Positions 1 to 6,873 of a stretch of 7,400 nucleotides of DNA are shown one piece after another (position 1 is the stretch's first letter; every line of letters begins with the position of its first letter). Under the pieces are notes generated by a model. That model saw nothing but the letters and a program-made list of their open reading frames with translations. It was not told the origin of the DNA and searched no databases. Location of the stretch: NCBI GenBank assembly GCA_021794705.1, contig JAJYQH010000224.1, positions 1 through 7,400 of the forward strand. Reading direction: 5' to 3'. The stretch is from Actinomycetes bacterium (GTDB lineage Bacteria > Actinomycetota > Actinomycetes > Propionibacteriales > Propionibacteriaceae). The position numbers and the translations under genes are program-made.

Positions 1-410
1 GATCTCTCCTGTTGCAGGAGGTCGACGGCACACGGTGCCTGCCGATCTGGATCGGCGCGAACGAGGCGGCGGCGATCGCCAACGCCCTCGAGGGTGTCGT
101 GCCGCCGCGACCCCTCACGCACGATCTCTTCGTCACCACGCTGGCCGAGCTCGGGCACACCGCGGTCCGGGGCCGGATCACCTCGATGACCGACGGCGTC
201 TTCATCGGTGAACTCGAGATCGACGGGCACGTCATCTCCGCGCGGCCCTCCGACCTCGCGGCGCTGGCCGTCCGCTCGGGCATCCCGCTCGCTTGTCCCG
301 ACGAACTGCTCGACCAGGTCGGCGTCGAGATCGACGAGCCCGATGACGAGGTGGAACGGTTCCGGGAGTTCCTCGACCACGTGAATCCGGACGACTTCGA
401 CGAGCAGTGA
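1..410 (+). CDS. Bifunctional nuclease family protein (DUF151/BFN domain), 5' truncated
   Basis: This is the C-terminal roughly 135 residues of a DUF151 protein. The first complete in-frame codon is at 3, and the TGA stop is at 408-410. No start is visible, and reading upstream of the TTG at 12 continues in frame as Ser-Leu-Leu, so the true start lies before the window; perhaps 20-25 residues are missing by comparison with family members of about 160 aa. Family signatures are the LPIWIGANEAAAIA segment near the start, PPRPLTHDL, a SARPSDLAALAVR segment, and an acidic C-terminal tail ending in DEVERFREFLDHVNPDDF. From memory it aligns well with M. tuberculosis Rv1829. The family is named for reported nuclease activity in some members, but the role of the actinobacterial protein is not established, so function is stated only at family level. 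The next gene is a MerR regulator, the same order as Rv1829-Rv1830. Confidence 0.93.
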   Translation, partial: SLLLQEVDGTRCLPIWIGANEAAAIANALEGVVPPRPLTHDLFVTTLAELGHTAVRGRITSMTDGVFIGELEIDGHVISARPSDLAALAVRSGIPLACPDELLDQVGVEIDEPDDEVERFREFLDHVNPDDFDEQ

Positions 411-414
411 CGCG

Positions 415-432
415 GTGCCGGCGTCCCGGCGC
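415..432 (+). terminator. Candidate hairpin after the DUF151 gene
   Basis: Four bases after the stop codon the sequence can fold as GCCGG (417-421), loop CGTC, CCGGC (426-430). It extends by a G-U and a G-C pair to 415-432. No T-run follows, so this would be a U-less actinobacterial-type terminator or only an attenuating hairpin. Short GC palindromes arise easily at this base composition, so confidence is low. Confidence 0.3.
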
Positions 433-437
433 AACCC

Positions 438-452
438 TCAACCGGTCGTTGA
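438..452 (+). promoter_or_regulatory. Inverted repeat TCAAC-N5-GTTGA, candidate operator
   Basis: TCAAC (438-442) and GTTGA (448-452) form a perfect 5-bp inverted repeat separated by CGGTC. The right half, TCGTTGA (446-452), recurs exactly at 478-484, where it overlaps the probable -35 box of the MerR gene, 32 bp away or about three helical turns. The arrangement resembles an operator pair for autoregulation by the downstream MerR protein, but that link is inference; I do not know a documented site for this family to compare. Confidence 0.3.
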
Positions 453-480
453 AGCCCACGCGCCGAGCCGTCGAGGATCG

Positions 481-509
481 TTGACCCGTCCCGGGGTCGG
501 CACTAGCGT
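481..509 (+). promoter_or_regulatory. Probable sigma-A promoter of the MerR gene
   Basis: TTGACC (481-486) is a good -35 box, followed after exactly 17 bp by TAGCGT (504-509), which fits the actinobacterial -10 pattern TANNNT. Transcription would begin near 515-517, giving a leader of roughly 70 nt. A GACCC/GGGTC dyad (483-487 and 494-498) sits in the spacer and could bind a regulator. TAGTTA at 525-530 is a weaker alternative -10 element. This is the only place in the window where both promoter hexamers are recognisable at standard spacing. Confidence 0.45.
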
Positions 510-583
510 CTGATCTCACCGGTGTAGTTACGCTGCTGCGATTGCCCCGGCGACGGAGAACTCATCGGTCTGTGAGGAGTGAG

Positions 584-1153
584 ATGGACGCGCTGGCGAC
601 AGGCGACGGCTTCCGGCCCGAGGCGATGCAGGACGCCCTGTTCGACGGCAGCTTCACCCCGCTTCCCGAAGACCTCGGCTTCCGCGGCCCGGTCGCCTGC
701 GGCGCGGCCGGCATCACCTACCGCCAACTCGACTACTGGGCCCGCACCGGCCTGGTGGTCCCCGAGATTCGCGGGGCCGAAGGTTCGGGCTCGCAGCGGC
801 TCTACTCCTTCCGTGACGTGCTCATGCTCAAGGTCATCAAGCGGCTCATCGACGCGGGCATCTCGCTGCAGCAGATCCGCATCGCGATCGACCATCTCCG
901 CGAGCGGGGCGTCCAGGACCTCACCCAGGTGACGCTGATGAGCGACGGGGTGTCTGTCTACGAGTGCACGAGCGACCACGAGGTCATCGACCTGCTCCGT
1001 GGCGGTCAGGGCATGTTCGCGATCGCCCTCGGCGGCGTCTGGCGCGACATGGAGGGCACGCTCTCGGTGCTCCCCGGCCAGCGGGCCGAGGACCAGGCGG
1101 TCGAGCACCCGCACGACGAACTGGCCAAGCGCCGGCGCCACCGCGCCAGCTGA
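584..1153 (+). CDS. MerR-family transcriptional regulator, Rv1830 (ResR/McdR)-like
   Basis: This is a 189-residue cytoplasmic DNA-binding protein. The ATG at 584 is chosen because GAGGAG lies at 574-579 and family similarity begins after it; in-frame TTG 542 and GTG 572 would only add an arginine-rich stretch. The MerR helix-turn-helix and wing occupy about residues 36-85: ITYRQLDYWARTGLVVP is the recognition part, and GSGSQRLYSFRDV is the wing. A dimerisation helix follows (about 86-110, ISLQQIRIAIDHLRERG). The effector-side region (about 115-165) contains VYECTSDHEVIDLLRGGQG, without the cysteine pattern of metal-sensing MerR proteins. The tail is basic (KRRRHR). From memory it matches M. 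tuberculosis Rv1830, reported as a growth and cell-division regulator (ResR/McdR) and 225 aa long; the difference lies mainly in the N-terminal extension. The position between the DUF151 gene and gcvP supports orthology. Target genes here are unknown. Confidence 0.93.
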   Translation: MDALATGDGFRPEAMQDALFDGSFTPLPEDLGFRGPVACGAAGITYRQLDYWARTGLVVPEIRGAEGSGSQRLYSFRDVLMLKVIKRLIDAGISLQQIRIAIDHLRERGVQDLTQVTLMSDGVSVYECTSDHEVIDLLRGGQGMFAIALGGVWRDMEGTLSVLPGQRAEDQAVEHPHDELAKRRRHRAS

Positions 1154-1195
1154 CACCCGTTCCCGCCGCGGGCGGCACCCCTGCCCAGGGCGGAT

Positions 1196-1225
1196 GCCGG
1201 GCGTCCGGCGACCCCGCTGTATCGT
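1196..1225 (+). promoter_or_regulatory. Candidate gcvP promoter with dyad in the -35 region
   Basis: TATCGT (1220-1225), directly preceded by TG, is a fair -10 element. At the position expected for a -35 box (1197-1202) there is no TTGAC-like hexamer; instead a dyad GCCGG (1196-1200), GCGT, CCGGC (1205-1209) covers it. This could be an activator or repressor site, or simply the hairpin ending the MerR transcript, 43 nt after its stop codon. A second small stem, CCGCC/GGCGG, lies at 1163-1175. The rest of the 122-bp gap shows no glycine-riboswitch-like structure that I can recognise. Confidence 0.3.
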
Positions 1226-1231
1226 GTCCAC

Positions 1232-1253
1232 GGCGGCCGCGAGGCGGCCGCGA
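1232..1253 (+). repeat. Perfect tandem 11-bp repeat in gcvP leader
   Basis: GGCGGCCGCGA occurs twice with no gap (1232-1242 and 1243-1253), just downstream of the candidate -10 element and 22 bp before the gcvP ATG. Each unit contains the 8-bp palindrome GCGGCCGC, so the transcript could fold in more than one way just before the ribosome binding region. Two copies are too few to say whether it is a functional element or a simple duplication. Confidence 0.7.
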
Positions 1254-1275
1254 CAACTCGATCGTGGGGTGACAG

Positions 1276-4152
1276 ATGGCTGACGGACGGGCAATCGGCG
1301 ACGACGCGGGCTTCCTGGGGCGCCATCTCGGCCCCCGCGAGCACGACCGGGCGCACATGCTCGAGGTGATCGGTCTCGAGTCGATGAGCGAACTCGGCGA
1401 GCGGGCGATGCCCGCCGCGATCCGGCTGGGACGCGACCTCGAGCTTCCCACCGCCCTCACCGAGACCCAGCACCTTGAGCGGATGCAACTGCTGGCCGGC
1501 ATGAACCGGCCGCTCCGGGCGATGATCGGGCTCGGCTACCACGGCACGGTCACCCCGCCCGTCATCCGCCGGCGGGTGCTCGAGAACCCTGCGTGGTACA
1601 CCGCGTACACGCCGTATCAGCCCGAGATCAGCCAGGGGCGCCTCGAGGCCCTGCTCAACTACCAGACCATGGTGAGCGACCTCACCGGGCTCCCGGTGTC
1701 CAACGCCAGCCTGCTCGACGAGGCGACGGCGGTGGCCGAGGGGATGGCGCTGGCCCACCGCAACTCGCCGAAGGGCGGCGGCGTCCTCGTCGACCCGGGC
1801 ATCCTTCCGCAGTCGCTGGCGGTGCTGCACACCCGCGCGGACGCCATCGGGGTCGAGGTCATCGTCGGGGGCGACGACCTCGTGCGCGACCTCCAGACGC
1901 ACGAGGTGTGCGCCGTGGTCGTGCAGGTGCCGGCGTCCGACGGCACGCTGCGCGGGCCCGTGGAACTCGAGGCGATCGCCCGCACCGCGCACGACAACGG
2001 CGCCCTGGTCATCGCGGCGGCCGACCTGCTGGCGCTCACGCTCATCGTGCCCCCGGGGGAGTGGGGTGCCGACATCGCCGTCGGATCGGCGCAGCGCTTC
2101 GGCGTTCCCCTCTTCTACGGCGGCCCGCACGCGGGGTACATCGCCGTCCGCAAGGGCCTCGAACGCTCGCTTCCGGGCCGGCTCGTCGGGGTGTCGGTCG
2201 ACCGGCACGGGACGCCGAGCCTGCGGCTGGCGCTGCAGACCCGGGAGCAGCACATCCGCCGGGAGAAGGCCACGTCCAACATCTGCACCGCCCAGGTGCT
2301 GCTCGCCGTGGTCGCGTCGATGTACGCGGTCTACCACGGTCCCGAGGGCCTCACCGCCATCGCGCGCCGCCTGCACGAGCACGCCCGGACGCTGGCCGGG
2401 GCGTTCGAGGCGGCCGGCCTGCGCCTGGCCGGCGACGGCTTCTTCGACACCCTCACCGTCGAGGTCCCGGACGCCGTGCAGGTGGTGGACGCCGCCCACG
2501 ACCGGGGGATCCATCTGCGGCTGGTCGACGGGACGCACGTCGGAGTGTCGGTCGGGGAGGACACCACTCCCGAGGAGATCACCGCGGTGATGGAGTCGTT
2601 CGGCGTCGCACCCGCCGAGCCCGTCGGCGGCCTGGCCGGCCACGAGCGGACGTCGGCCTTCCTCACCCACCCGGTGTTCTCGGCGTACCGCAGCGAGACC
2701 CAGATGCTGCGCTACGTGCGCACGCTCTCCGACCGTGACTTCGCCCTCGACCGGGGCATGATCCCCCTCGGTTCCTGCACGATGAAGCTCAACGCCGCCT
2801 CGGAGCTCGAGCCGATCAGCTACGCCGGATTCGCCGACCTGCACCCCTTCGCCCCGGTCGGGGACGCCCAGGGCTACGCGCGGCTGATCCGCGAGCTGGA
2901 GCGCTGGCTCGCCGAGATCTCCGGCTACGACCGCGTCAGCCTCCAACCCAACGCGGGAAGTCAGGGCGAGTTCGCCGGCCTGCTGGCGATCCGCGCCTTC
3001 CACGAGGCCAACGGCGAGCCCGAACGCGACGTCTGCCTCATCCCGTCGTCGGCCCACGGCACGAACGCGGCGTCCGCCGCCATGGCCGGCATGCGGGTGG
3101 TCGTGGTCGCCGCCGCCGGTGACGGGTCCGTCGACCTCGACGACCTCGCGGCCAAGATCGACAAGCACCGCGATCGGCTCGCGGCCATCATGGTGACCTA
3201 CCCCAGCACCCACGGTGTCTTCGAGGAGGGGATCGTCGACCTGTGCCGTATGGTGCACGAGGCCGGCGGCCAGGTCTACGTCGACGGCGCCAACATGAAC
3301 GCGATGGTCGGACTGGCCCGGCCGGGCGACTTCGGGGCCGACGTGAGCCACTTCAACCTGCACAAGACCTTCGCCATCCCGCACGGCGGCGGCGGCCCGG
3401 GCGTCGGCCCGATCGGGGTCAAGGCCCACCTGGCCCCGTTCCTGCCCAACCACCCCCTCACCGCGGACGCCGGTCCGGCCACCAGCCGCGGCCCCGTGTC
3501 GGCGGCCCCCTGGGGATCGGCCGGCGTCCTGCCGATCTCGCACGGCTACATCGCGCTCATGGGCGCCGACGGTCTCCGGGAGGCGTCCCTCACCGCGGTG
3601 CTCAACGCCAACTACATCGCCCGGCGGCTCTCCGAGCACTACCCGGTGCTCTACACCGGGCGTCACGGGCTCATCGCCCACGAGTGCATCCTCGACCTGC
3701 GCCCGCTCACCAAGGCCACCGGCATCACTGTCGACGACGTCGCCAAACGACTCATCGACTACGGGTTCCACGCCCCGACCATGAGTTTCCCGGTCGCCGG
3801 CACGTTGATGGTCGAGCCGACCGAGAGTGAGGACCTCGCCGAACTCGACCGGTTCTGCGACGCGATGATCGCGATCCGGGGTGAGATCGAGGAGGTCGCC
3901 TCCGGACGCTGGCCGGCCGACGACAACCCCCTCCACAACGCGCCGCACACCCTCAACGAGACCACCGGCGACACCTGGACCCACCCTTACGGGCGGGAGC
4001 AGGCCGCGTTCCCGGCCGGACGCAGCAGCGGCCCGGTGGGCGCCGGCGTCCGCGACAAGTACTGGCCGGCGGTGGCCCGCATCGACGGGGCGCGCGGCGA
4101 CCGGAACCTCGTGTGCACCTGCCTGCCGCCCGAGGCGTACGCGGCGGAGTGA
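1276..4152 (+). CDS. gcvP: Glycine dehydrogenase (decarboxylating), P-protein of the glycine cleavage system
   Basis: This 958-residue enzyme decarboxylates glycine using pyridoxal phosphate and passes the aminomethyl group to the lipoyl arm of H-protein. It is the single-chain form, with both halves of the fold fused. The N-terminal half opens with [10 protein letters not shown] (13-22), typical of the family, and contains [20 protein letters not shown]. The C-terminal half contains LGSCTMKLN (498-506) and the PLP lysine in NLHKTF (Lys697), followed by the glycine-rich GGGGPG (704-709). Length is normal (about 940-960) and no key motif is missing. The ATG at 1276 has a modest upstream GGGGTGA (1266-1272). 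M. tuberculosis gcvB (Rv1832) lies in the same place. gcvH, gcvT and the L-protein gene are not in the window. The gap from the MerR gene is 122 bp, so the two may be separate or partly co-transcribed. Confidence 0.98.
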   Translation: MADGRAIGDDAGFLGRHLGPREHDRAHMLEVIGLESMSELGERAMPAAIRLGRDLELPTALTETQHLERMQLLAGMNRPLRAMIGLGYHGTVTPPVIRRRVLENPAWYTAYTPYQPEISQGRLEALLNYQTMVSDLTGLPVSNASLLDEATAVAEGMALAHRNSPKGGGVLVDPGILPQSLAVLHTRADAIGVEVIVGGDDLVRDLQTHEVCAVVVQVPASDGTLRGPVELEAIARTAHDNGALVIAAADLLALTLIVPPGEWGADIAVGSAQRFGVPLFYGGPHAGYIAVRKGLERSLPGRLVGVSVDRHGTPSLRLALQTREQHIRREKATSNICTAQVLLAVVASMYAVYHGPEGLTAIARRLHEHARTLAGAFEAAGLRLAGDGFFDTLTVEVPDAVQVVDAAHDRGIHLRLVDGTHVGVSVGEDTTPEEITAVMESFGVAPAEPVGGLAGHERTSAFLTHPVFSAYRSETQMLRYVRTLSDRDFALDRGMIPLGSCTMKLNAASELEPISYAGFADLHPFAPVGDAQGYARLIRELERWLAEISGYDRVSLQPNAGSQGEFAGLLAIRAFHEANGEPERDVCLIPSSAHGTNAASAAMAGMRVVVVAAAGDGSVDLDDLAAKIDKHRDRLAAIMVTYPSTHGVFEEGIVDLCRMVHEAGGQVYVDGANMNAMVGLARPGDFGADVSHFNLHKTFAIPHGGGGPGVGPIGVKAHLAPFLPNHPLTADAGPATSRGPVSAAPWGSAGVLPISHGYIALMGADGLREASLTAVLNANYIARRLSEHYPVLYTGRHGLIAHECILDLRPLTKATGITVDDVAKRLIDYGFHAPTMSFPVAGTLMVEPTESEDLAELDRFCDAMIAIRGEIEEVASGRWPADDNPLHNAPHTLNETTGDTWTHPYGREQAAFPAGRSSGPVGAGVRDKYWPAVARIDGARGDRNLVCTCLPPEAYAAE

Positions 4153-4162
4153 TCACCGCACC

Positions 4163-4182
4163 GGCCCGGTCCGGTCCGGGCC
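4163..4182 (+). terminator. U-less hairpin terminator after gcvP
   Basis: GGCCCGG (4163-4169) and CCGGGCC (4176-4182) form a perfect 7-bp G/C stem around the loop TCCGGT, starting 11 bp after the gcvP stop. No T-tract follows. Position and stability suggest the end of the gcvP transcript. Confidence 0.5.
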
Positions 4183-4220
4183 ATGGGGACGCCGGAGGGC
4201 GGGAATCACCCCGGGGGCAA

Positions 4221-4226
4221 TATCCT
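4221..4226 (+). promoter_or_regulatory. Candidate -10 element for the YhjD-like gene
   Basis: TATCCT fits TANNNT and lies in a locally AT-richer patch (CAATATCCT) between the gcvP hairpin and the next gene. No recognisable -35 hexamer is present about 17 bp upstream. Transcription would begin near 4233, leaving a leader of about 60 nt. The presence of an upstream hairpin and this box argue that the downstream gene is not in an operon with gcvP. Confidence 0.3.
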
Positions 4227-4294
4227 CGGGAGCCACGGGTGCAACCCGCGCCGGCCGGCGTCCCGGTGGCCCGTGCAGCGGCGGAAGGAGTGTG

Positions 4295-5476
4295 GTGATC
4301 GGTCGCGTCTGGACGAGGCTCAAGCGCACCCCGTGGTCGGCCCACCTGCTGCGCGCCAACGACCGGTACAACAACCGGCTCGGCAATCAGCTGGCGGGCG
4401 GCATCACCTACTTCTCGGTGCTGACGCTCGTACCCGTCCTCATGTTGATCTTCTCCGCCCTGGGCTTCCTCCTCACGGTGATCCGGCCCGACTGGTTGTT
4501 GCAGGTGCGCGACGTGGCGATCGACACGGTGGGGTCGGCGGCCGGGGGCGCCAAGGCGGTCGACCTCATCCAGAGCGCCCTGGCCAACTGGCGCGGGGTG
4601 GGCCTGGTCGCCCTCGTGTCCGCCGCCTATGCGGGGTCCGGCTGGATGGGCAACCTCCGGGGCGCCGTGCGGGCGCAGTGGCGGCCGGACTTCGACTGGA
4701 GCCCTCCCGGCCGGTTCTTCCTCATCGAACGGCTGGTCAATCTCGGCTACTTCGTCATCCTGCTCGGCATGGTGACCCTGAGCTTCCTGCTCACGACCGT
4801 CGGCTCGCGCTTCGGCGACTGGCTGGTCGGGCTGGTCGGGCTCACCGGCAACCCCGGCGCCGCCATCGCCCTGCAACTGGGCACCTCGGCGCTGGCGGTG
4901 GTGGCCGGCTTCGCCCTGTTCTACTTCCTGTTCGAGGTGCTGCCGCAGTACGAGGCGCCCCGGGCGGCAATGGTCAAGGGCTCACTCATGGCGGCCATCT
5001 CCCTCGCCGGGCTGCAGTACCTCACCGCGCTGCTCATCGCCCAGTTCTCGCGCAGCTTCGCCGCCCTCGTGTTCGGCAACATCATCATCGTCATGCTGTT
5101 CTTCAACCTGTTCGCCCGGTTGACGCTGTTCGCCGCCGCGTGGATCGCCACCTCGTACCAGCCGGCGTTCCCGCGCAAGTACAACGAGACCGACGAACTG
5201 CTGCGCGGCAAGCCGGGAGTGGTCACCGTCCCCGGCCACTGGACCGCGGCCGACCTCGACCGGGAGCGCATCCTCAACCGCCGCACCCGCGCGCTCGCCC
5301 CGCACATGGACGCCGCCACCCCCGGACCGGCGTCCCCCGTGCTGCCCGAGGCGGAGGACTCGATGGCCACTCCGACCGAGGTGATCCAGTACGAGGAGGA
5401 ACTCGGCCCCGACACCAGGCCGGCCCTCATCCGCCGCCGGAGTCAGGTGCGCTACCGGCGTCCACCGACCCGCTGA
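4295..5476 (+). CDS. yhjD: YhjD/YihY/BrkB-family inner membrane protein
   Basis: This is a 393-residue integral membrane protein. The GTG at 4295 is chosen because GGAAGGAG (4283-4290) lies 4 nt upstream; the adjacent GTG at 4292 is too close. The N-terminal HLLRANDRYNNRLGNQLAGGITYFS segment (17-41) and SGWMGNLRGAVRAQW (115-129) closely match E. coli YhjD as I recall it, and the sixth membrane segment contains the typical FFNLFARLTLFAAAWIAT. Predicted membrane spans are about 36-62, 101-117, 148-169, 190-214, 227-250 and 256-287. After the last span comes a roughly 105-residue hydrophilic tail, rich in Pro, Glu and Arg and ending in basic residues, which E. coli YhjD lacks. The family was once annotated as ribonuclease BN, which is wrong; transport roles have been proposed, and the E. 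coli protein was implicated in Kdo2-lipid IVA export by suppressor genetics, a substrate not expected in an actinobacterium. The substrate here is unknown. Confidence 0.9.
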   Translation: MIGRVWTRLKRTPWSAHLLRANDRYNNRLGNQLAGGITYFSVLTLVPVLMLIFSALGFLLTVIRPDWLLQVRDVAIDTVGSAAGGAKAVDLIQSALANWRGVGLVALVSAAYAGSGWMGNLRGAVRAQWRPDFDWSPPGRFFLIERLVNLGYFVILLGMVTLSFLLTTVGSRFGDWLVGLVGLTGNPGAAIALQLGTSALAVVAGFALFYFLFEVLPQYEAPRAAMVKGSLMAAISLAGLQYLTALLIAQFSRSFAALVFGNIIIVMLFFNLFARLTLFAAAWIATSYQPAFPRKYNETDELLRGKPGVVTVPGHWTAADLDRERILNRRTRALAPHMDAATPGPASPVLPEAEDSMATPTEVIQYEEELGPDTRPALIRRRSQVRYRRPPTR

Positions 5477-5506
5477 GGCGTGGCGACCACGCGGGGTGCC
5501 GCACGA

Positions 5507-5544
5507 ACGACGGGCCCGGACGCTGCTGCGTCCGGGCCCGTCGT
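5507..5544. terminator. Bidirectional hairpin terminator between convergent genes
   Basis: A perfect 17-bp stem (arms 5507-5523 and 5528-5544) closes on the four-base loop TGCT; the core of each arm is CGGGCCCGGACGC or its complement. It lies 30 bp after the yhjD stop and 16 bp after the pfp stop on the other strand. This is by far the strongest stem I noticed in the window and fits a two-way terminator for the convergent genes. There is no T-run on either side. Confidence 0.8.
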
Positions 5545-5560
5545 CGCGAACCGGCTGGTG

Positions 5561-6787
5561 TCAGTGGCCCGACCCCTGGGTGGGCACGGGGGCGGGCTGA
5601 CCGATGTCGGCCAGCAGCTCGAGGTACCAGGGCTGGGTGATGTCGAATGGCTTGCCGCCCTTGATCCGGTCGAACGCGATGACCGACAGCACGTCACCGT
5701 TCTCCTCGTCCTCACCGACGACGCCGGGCGTTCCGGCCAGGGCGGCGTCCACCGCCAGGTCGGTGCACCGCTTGATGAGGTCGAGGTCGGCCTGGTTCGC
5801 CGCGGCCGCCCGGCTGTAGTAGCCCGACTTCTGCACCATGACCTTCTCGGCGCCGAGCAGTTCGGCGAACTTCGACGCGAACCAGGCGCCCGGGTTGATC
5901 TTGTCGAGCTTGACGTGGCCGAACGGGTCGCGGGGCACCTGCTCGCCCGCGCGCTCCATCTCGGCGATGATCGAGTCGAGCCCGGCGCCCTCGGAGAGGA
6001 AGATCGTCACGTTGCCGACGGTGTCCATGATCGCGCGCAGTCGTTCGGCTTCCCCGGCGATGTCGATGACCGCCTCCGGCAGGTAGACGGCGTGCACGTC
6101 CCACGCCTCACGCGACAACCCGATCTCGGGCACCCAGGTCTGGGTGTCGAGCCACTCGCGGTACTTCTGGGCCGTGGCGGCGGTGAGGTAGCCGCAGTTG
6201 CGCCCCATGACCTCGTGCACGATGAGCATCCGCGAGCCGGAGTTGTGCTCGCCGACGATGTTGCGCGCGAAGTTGGCGCCCTGCTCGGCGGCCGTCCAGG
6301 CGCCGAGCGACTGCCGGATCGGCACGACGTCGTTGTCGATGGTCTTGGGCAGGCCGACAACGGTGAGGCCGTAGTCGTTGGTCGCAAGGTACGCGGCCAG
6401 GTCGGCCGCCGTCGTGTTGGTGTCGTCGCCGCCGATCGTGTGAAGCACGTCGACGCCGTCTGCGACGAGGCGGTCGGCCGCCACCTTGAGGGGATCGTCG
6501 CCCTGAGCGACCAGGCCCCGCTTGACGAGGTCCTTGGCGTTGGTGAGCTTCACCCGGGAGTTGCCGATGGGGGAGCCGCCGAAGCGGTGCAGGATGGCCG
6601 CGTTCTCCCGCACGGCCGGGGTGACCGTGAAGAAGTCACCCTGCAGCAGTCCCTGGTACCCGTGCTTGTAGGCGATGATCTCGACGTCGGGGGCCACCTC
6701 GGTGTAGCGCTCGATGAGGCCGCCGACGGCCGACGACAGGCACGGTGCGAAGCCGCCCGCGGTGAGCAGCGCAACCTTCTTGACCAT
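5561..6787 (-). CDS. pfp: Pyrophosphate-dependent 6-phosphofructokinase
   Basis: This 408-residue cytoplasmic enzyme reversibly phosphorylates fructose 6-phosphate to the 1,6-bisphosphate with PPi instead of ATP, serving glycolysis and gluconeogenesis. The ATG at 6787 is chosen over an upstream GTG (6808) because GAGGGAG (6802-6796) sits 8 nt before it and the resulting start MVKKVALLTAGGFAPCLSSA matches the P. freudenreichii enzyme (about 404 aa) as I recall it. The phosphate-donor site is GGDDTNT (119-125): Asp122 replaces the small glycine of ATP enzymes. The catalytic loop is PKTIDND (147-153): Lys148 replaces the glycine of PGTIDND. Both substitutions are hallmarks of PPi specificity. 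MGRNCGY (194-200) supplies substrate-binding residues, and GGSPIGNSR (70-78) is also present. It is transcribed alone, convergent with yhjD and divergent from the Tad-like gene. No truncation or anomaly is seen. Confidence 0.97.
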   Translation of the reverse strand: MVKKVALLTAGGFAPCLSSAVGGLIERYTEVAPDVEIIAYKHGYQGLLQGDFFTVTPAVRENAAILHRFGGSPIGNSRVKLTNAKDLVKRGLVAQGDDPLKVAADRLVADGVDVLHTIGGDDTNTTAADLAAYLATNDYGLTVVGLPKTIDNDVVPIRQSLGAWTAAEQGANFARNIVGEHNSGSRMLIVHEVMGRNCGYLTAATAQKYREWLDTQTWVPEIGLSREAWDVHAVYLPEAVIDIAGEAERLRAIMDTVGNVTIFLSEGAGLDSIIAEMERAGEQVPRDPFGHVKLDKINPGAWFASKFAELLGAEKVMVQKSGYYSRAAAANQADLDLIKRCTDLAVDAALAGTPGVVGEDEENGDVLSVIAFDRIKGGKPFDITQPWYLELLADIGQPAPVPTQGSGH

Positions 6788-6873
6788 GGACAACACTCCC
6801 TCTTGCACAGATCGGTATCCCGGCAGGGCCGGAGGACGCTGCTCAGCCTAACGGCTGTGCATGAGGCGGCGGG
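6788..6873. promoter_or_regulatory. Divergent promoter region of pfp and the Tad-like gene
   Basis: Only 86 bp separate the two starts. On the minus strand TAGGCT (6850-6845) is a possible -10 for pfp with a leader of about 50 nt; no -35 hexamer is obvious. The same bases lie in a dyad, CAGCC-TAAC-GGCTG (6844-6857), extended by two more pairs after a mismatch (6841-6860). A second dyad, CCGGC-AGG-GCCGG, spans 6820-6832. On the plus strand I find no convincing TANNNT box, so the promoter of the rightward gene is unclear. Confidence 0.35.

Noticed and set aside
542..583. Earlier TTG (542) or GTG (572) start for the MerR gene
   Set aside because: Neither has an upstream ribosome binding site, whereas GAGGAG precedes ATG 584. 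The added residues are arginine-rich and not family-like.
1154..1275. Glycine riboswitch upstream of gcvP
   Set aside because: The 122-bp gap holds only short G/C dyads and a tandem repeat. I see neither the paired aptamer layout nor its conserved purine-rich core.
1006..3984. A 992-codon open frame on the minus strand across gcvP and the MerR gene
   Set aside because: It lies opposite two clearly recognised genes and its translation is low-complexity, rich in Gly, Val, Arg, Asp and His, as expected from the complement of high-GC codons. No family resemblance is seen.
3881..4294. Extension of the YhjD-like gene upstream to 3881
   Set aside because: The extension overlaps the end of gcvP in another frame and encodes Arg/Pro/Thr-rich low-complexity sequence. 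A strong ribosome binding site and the family start support 4295.
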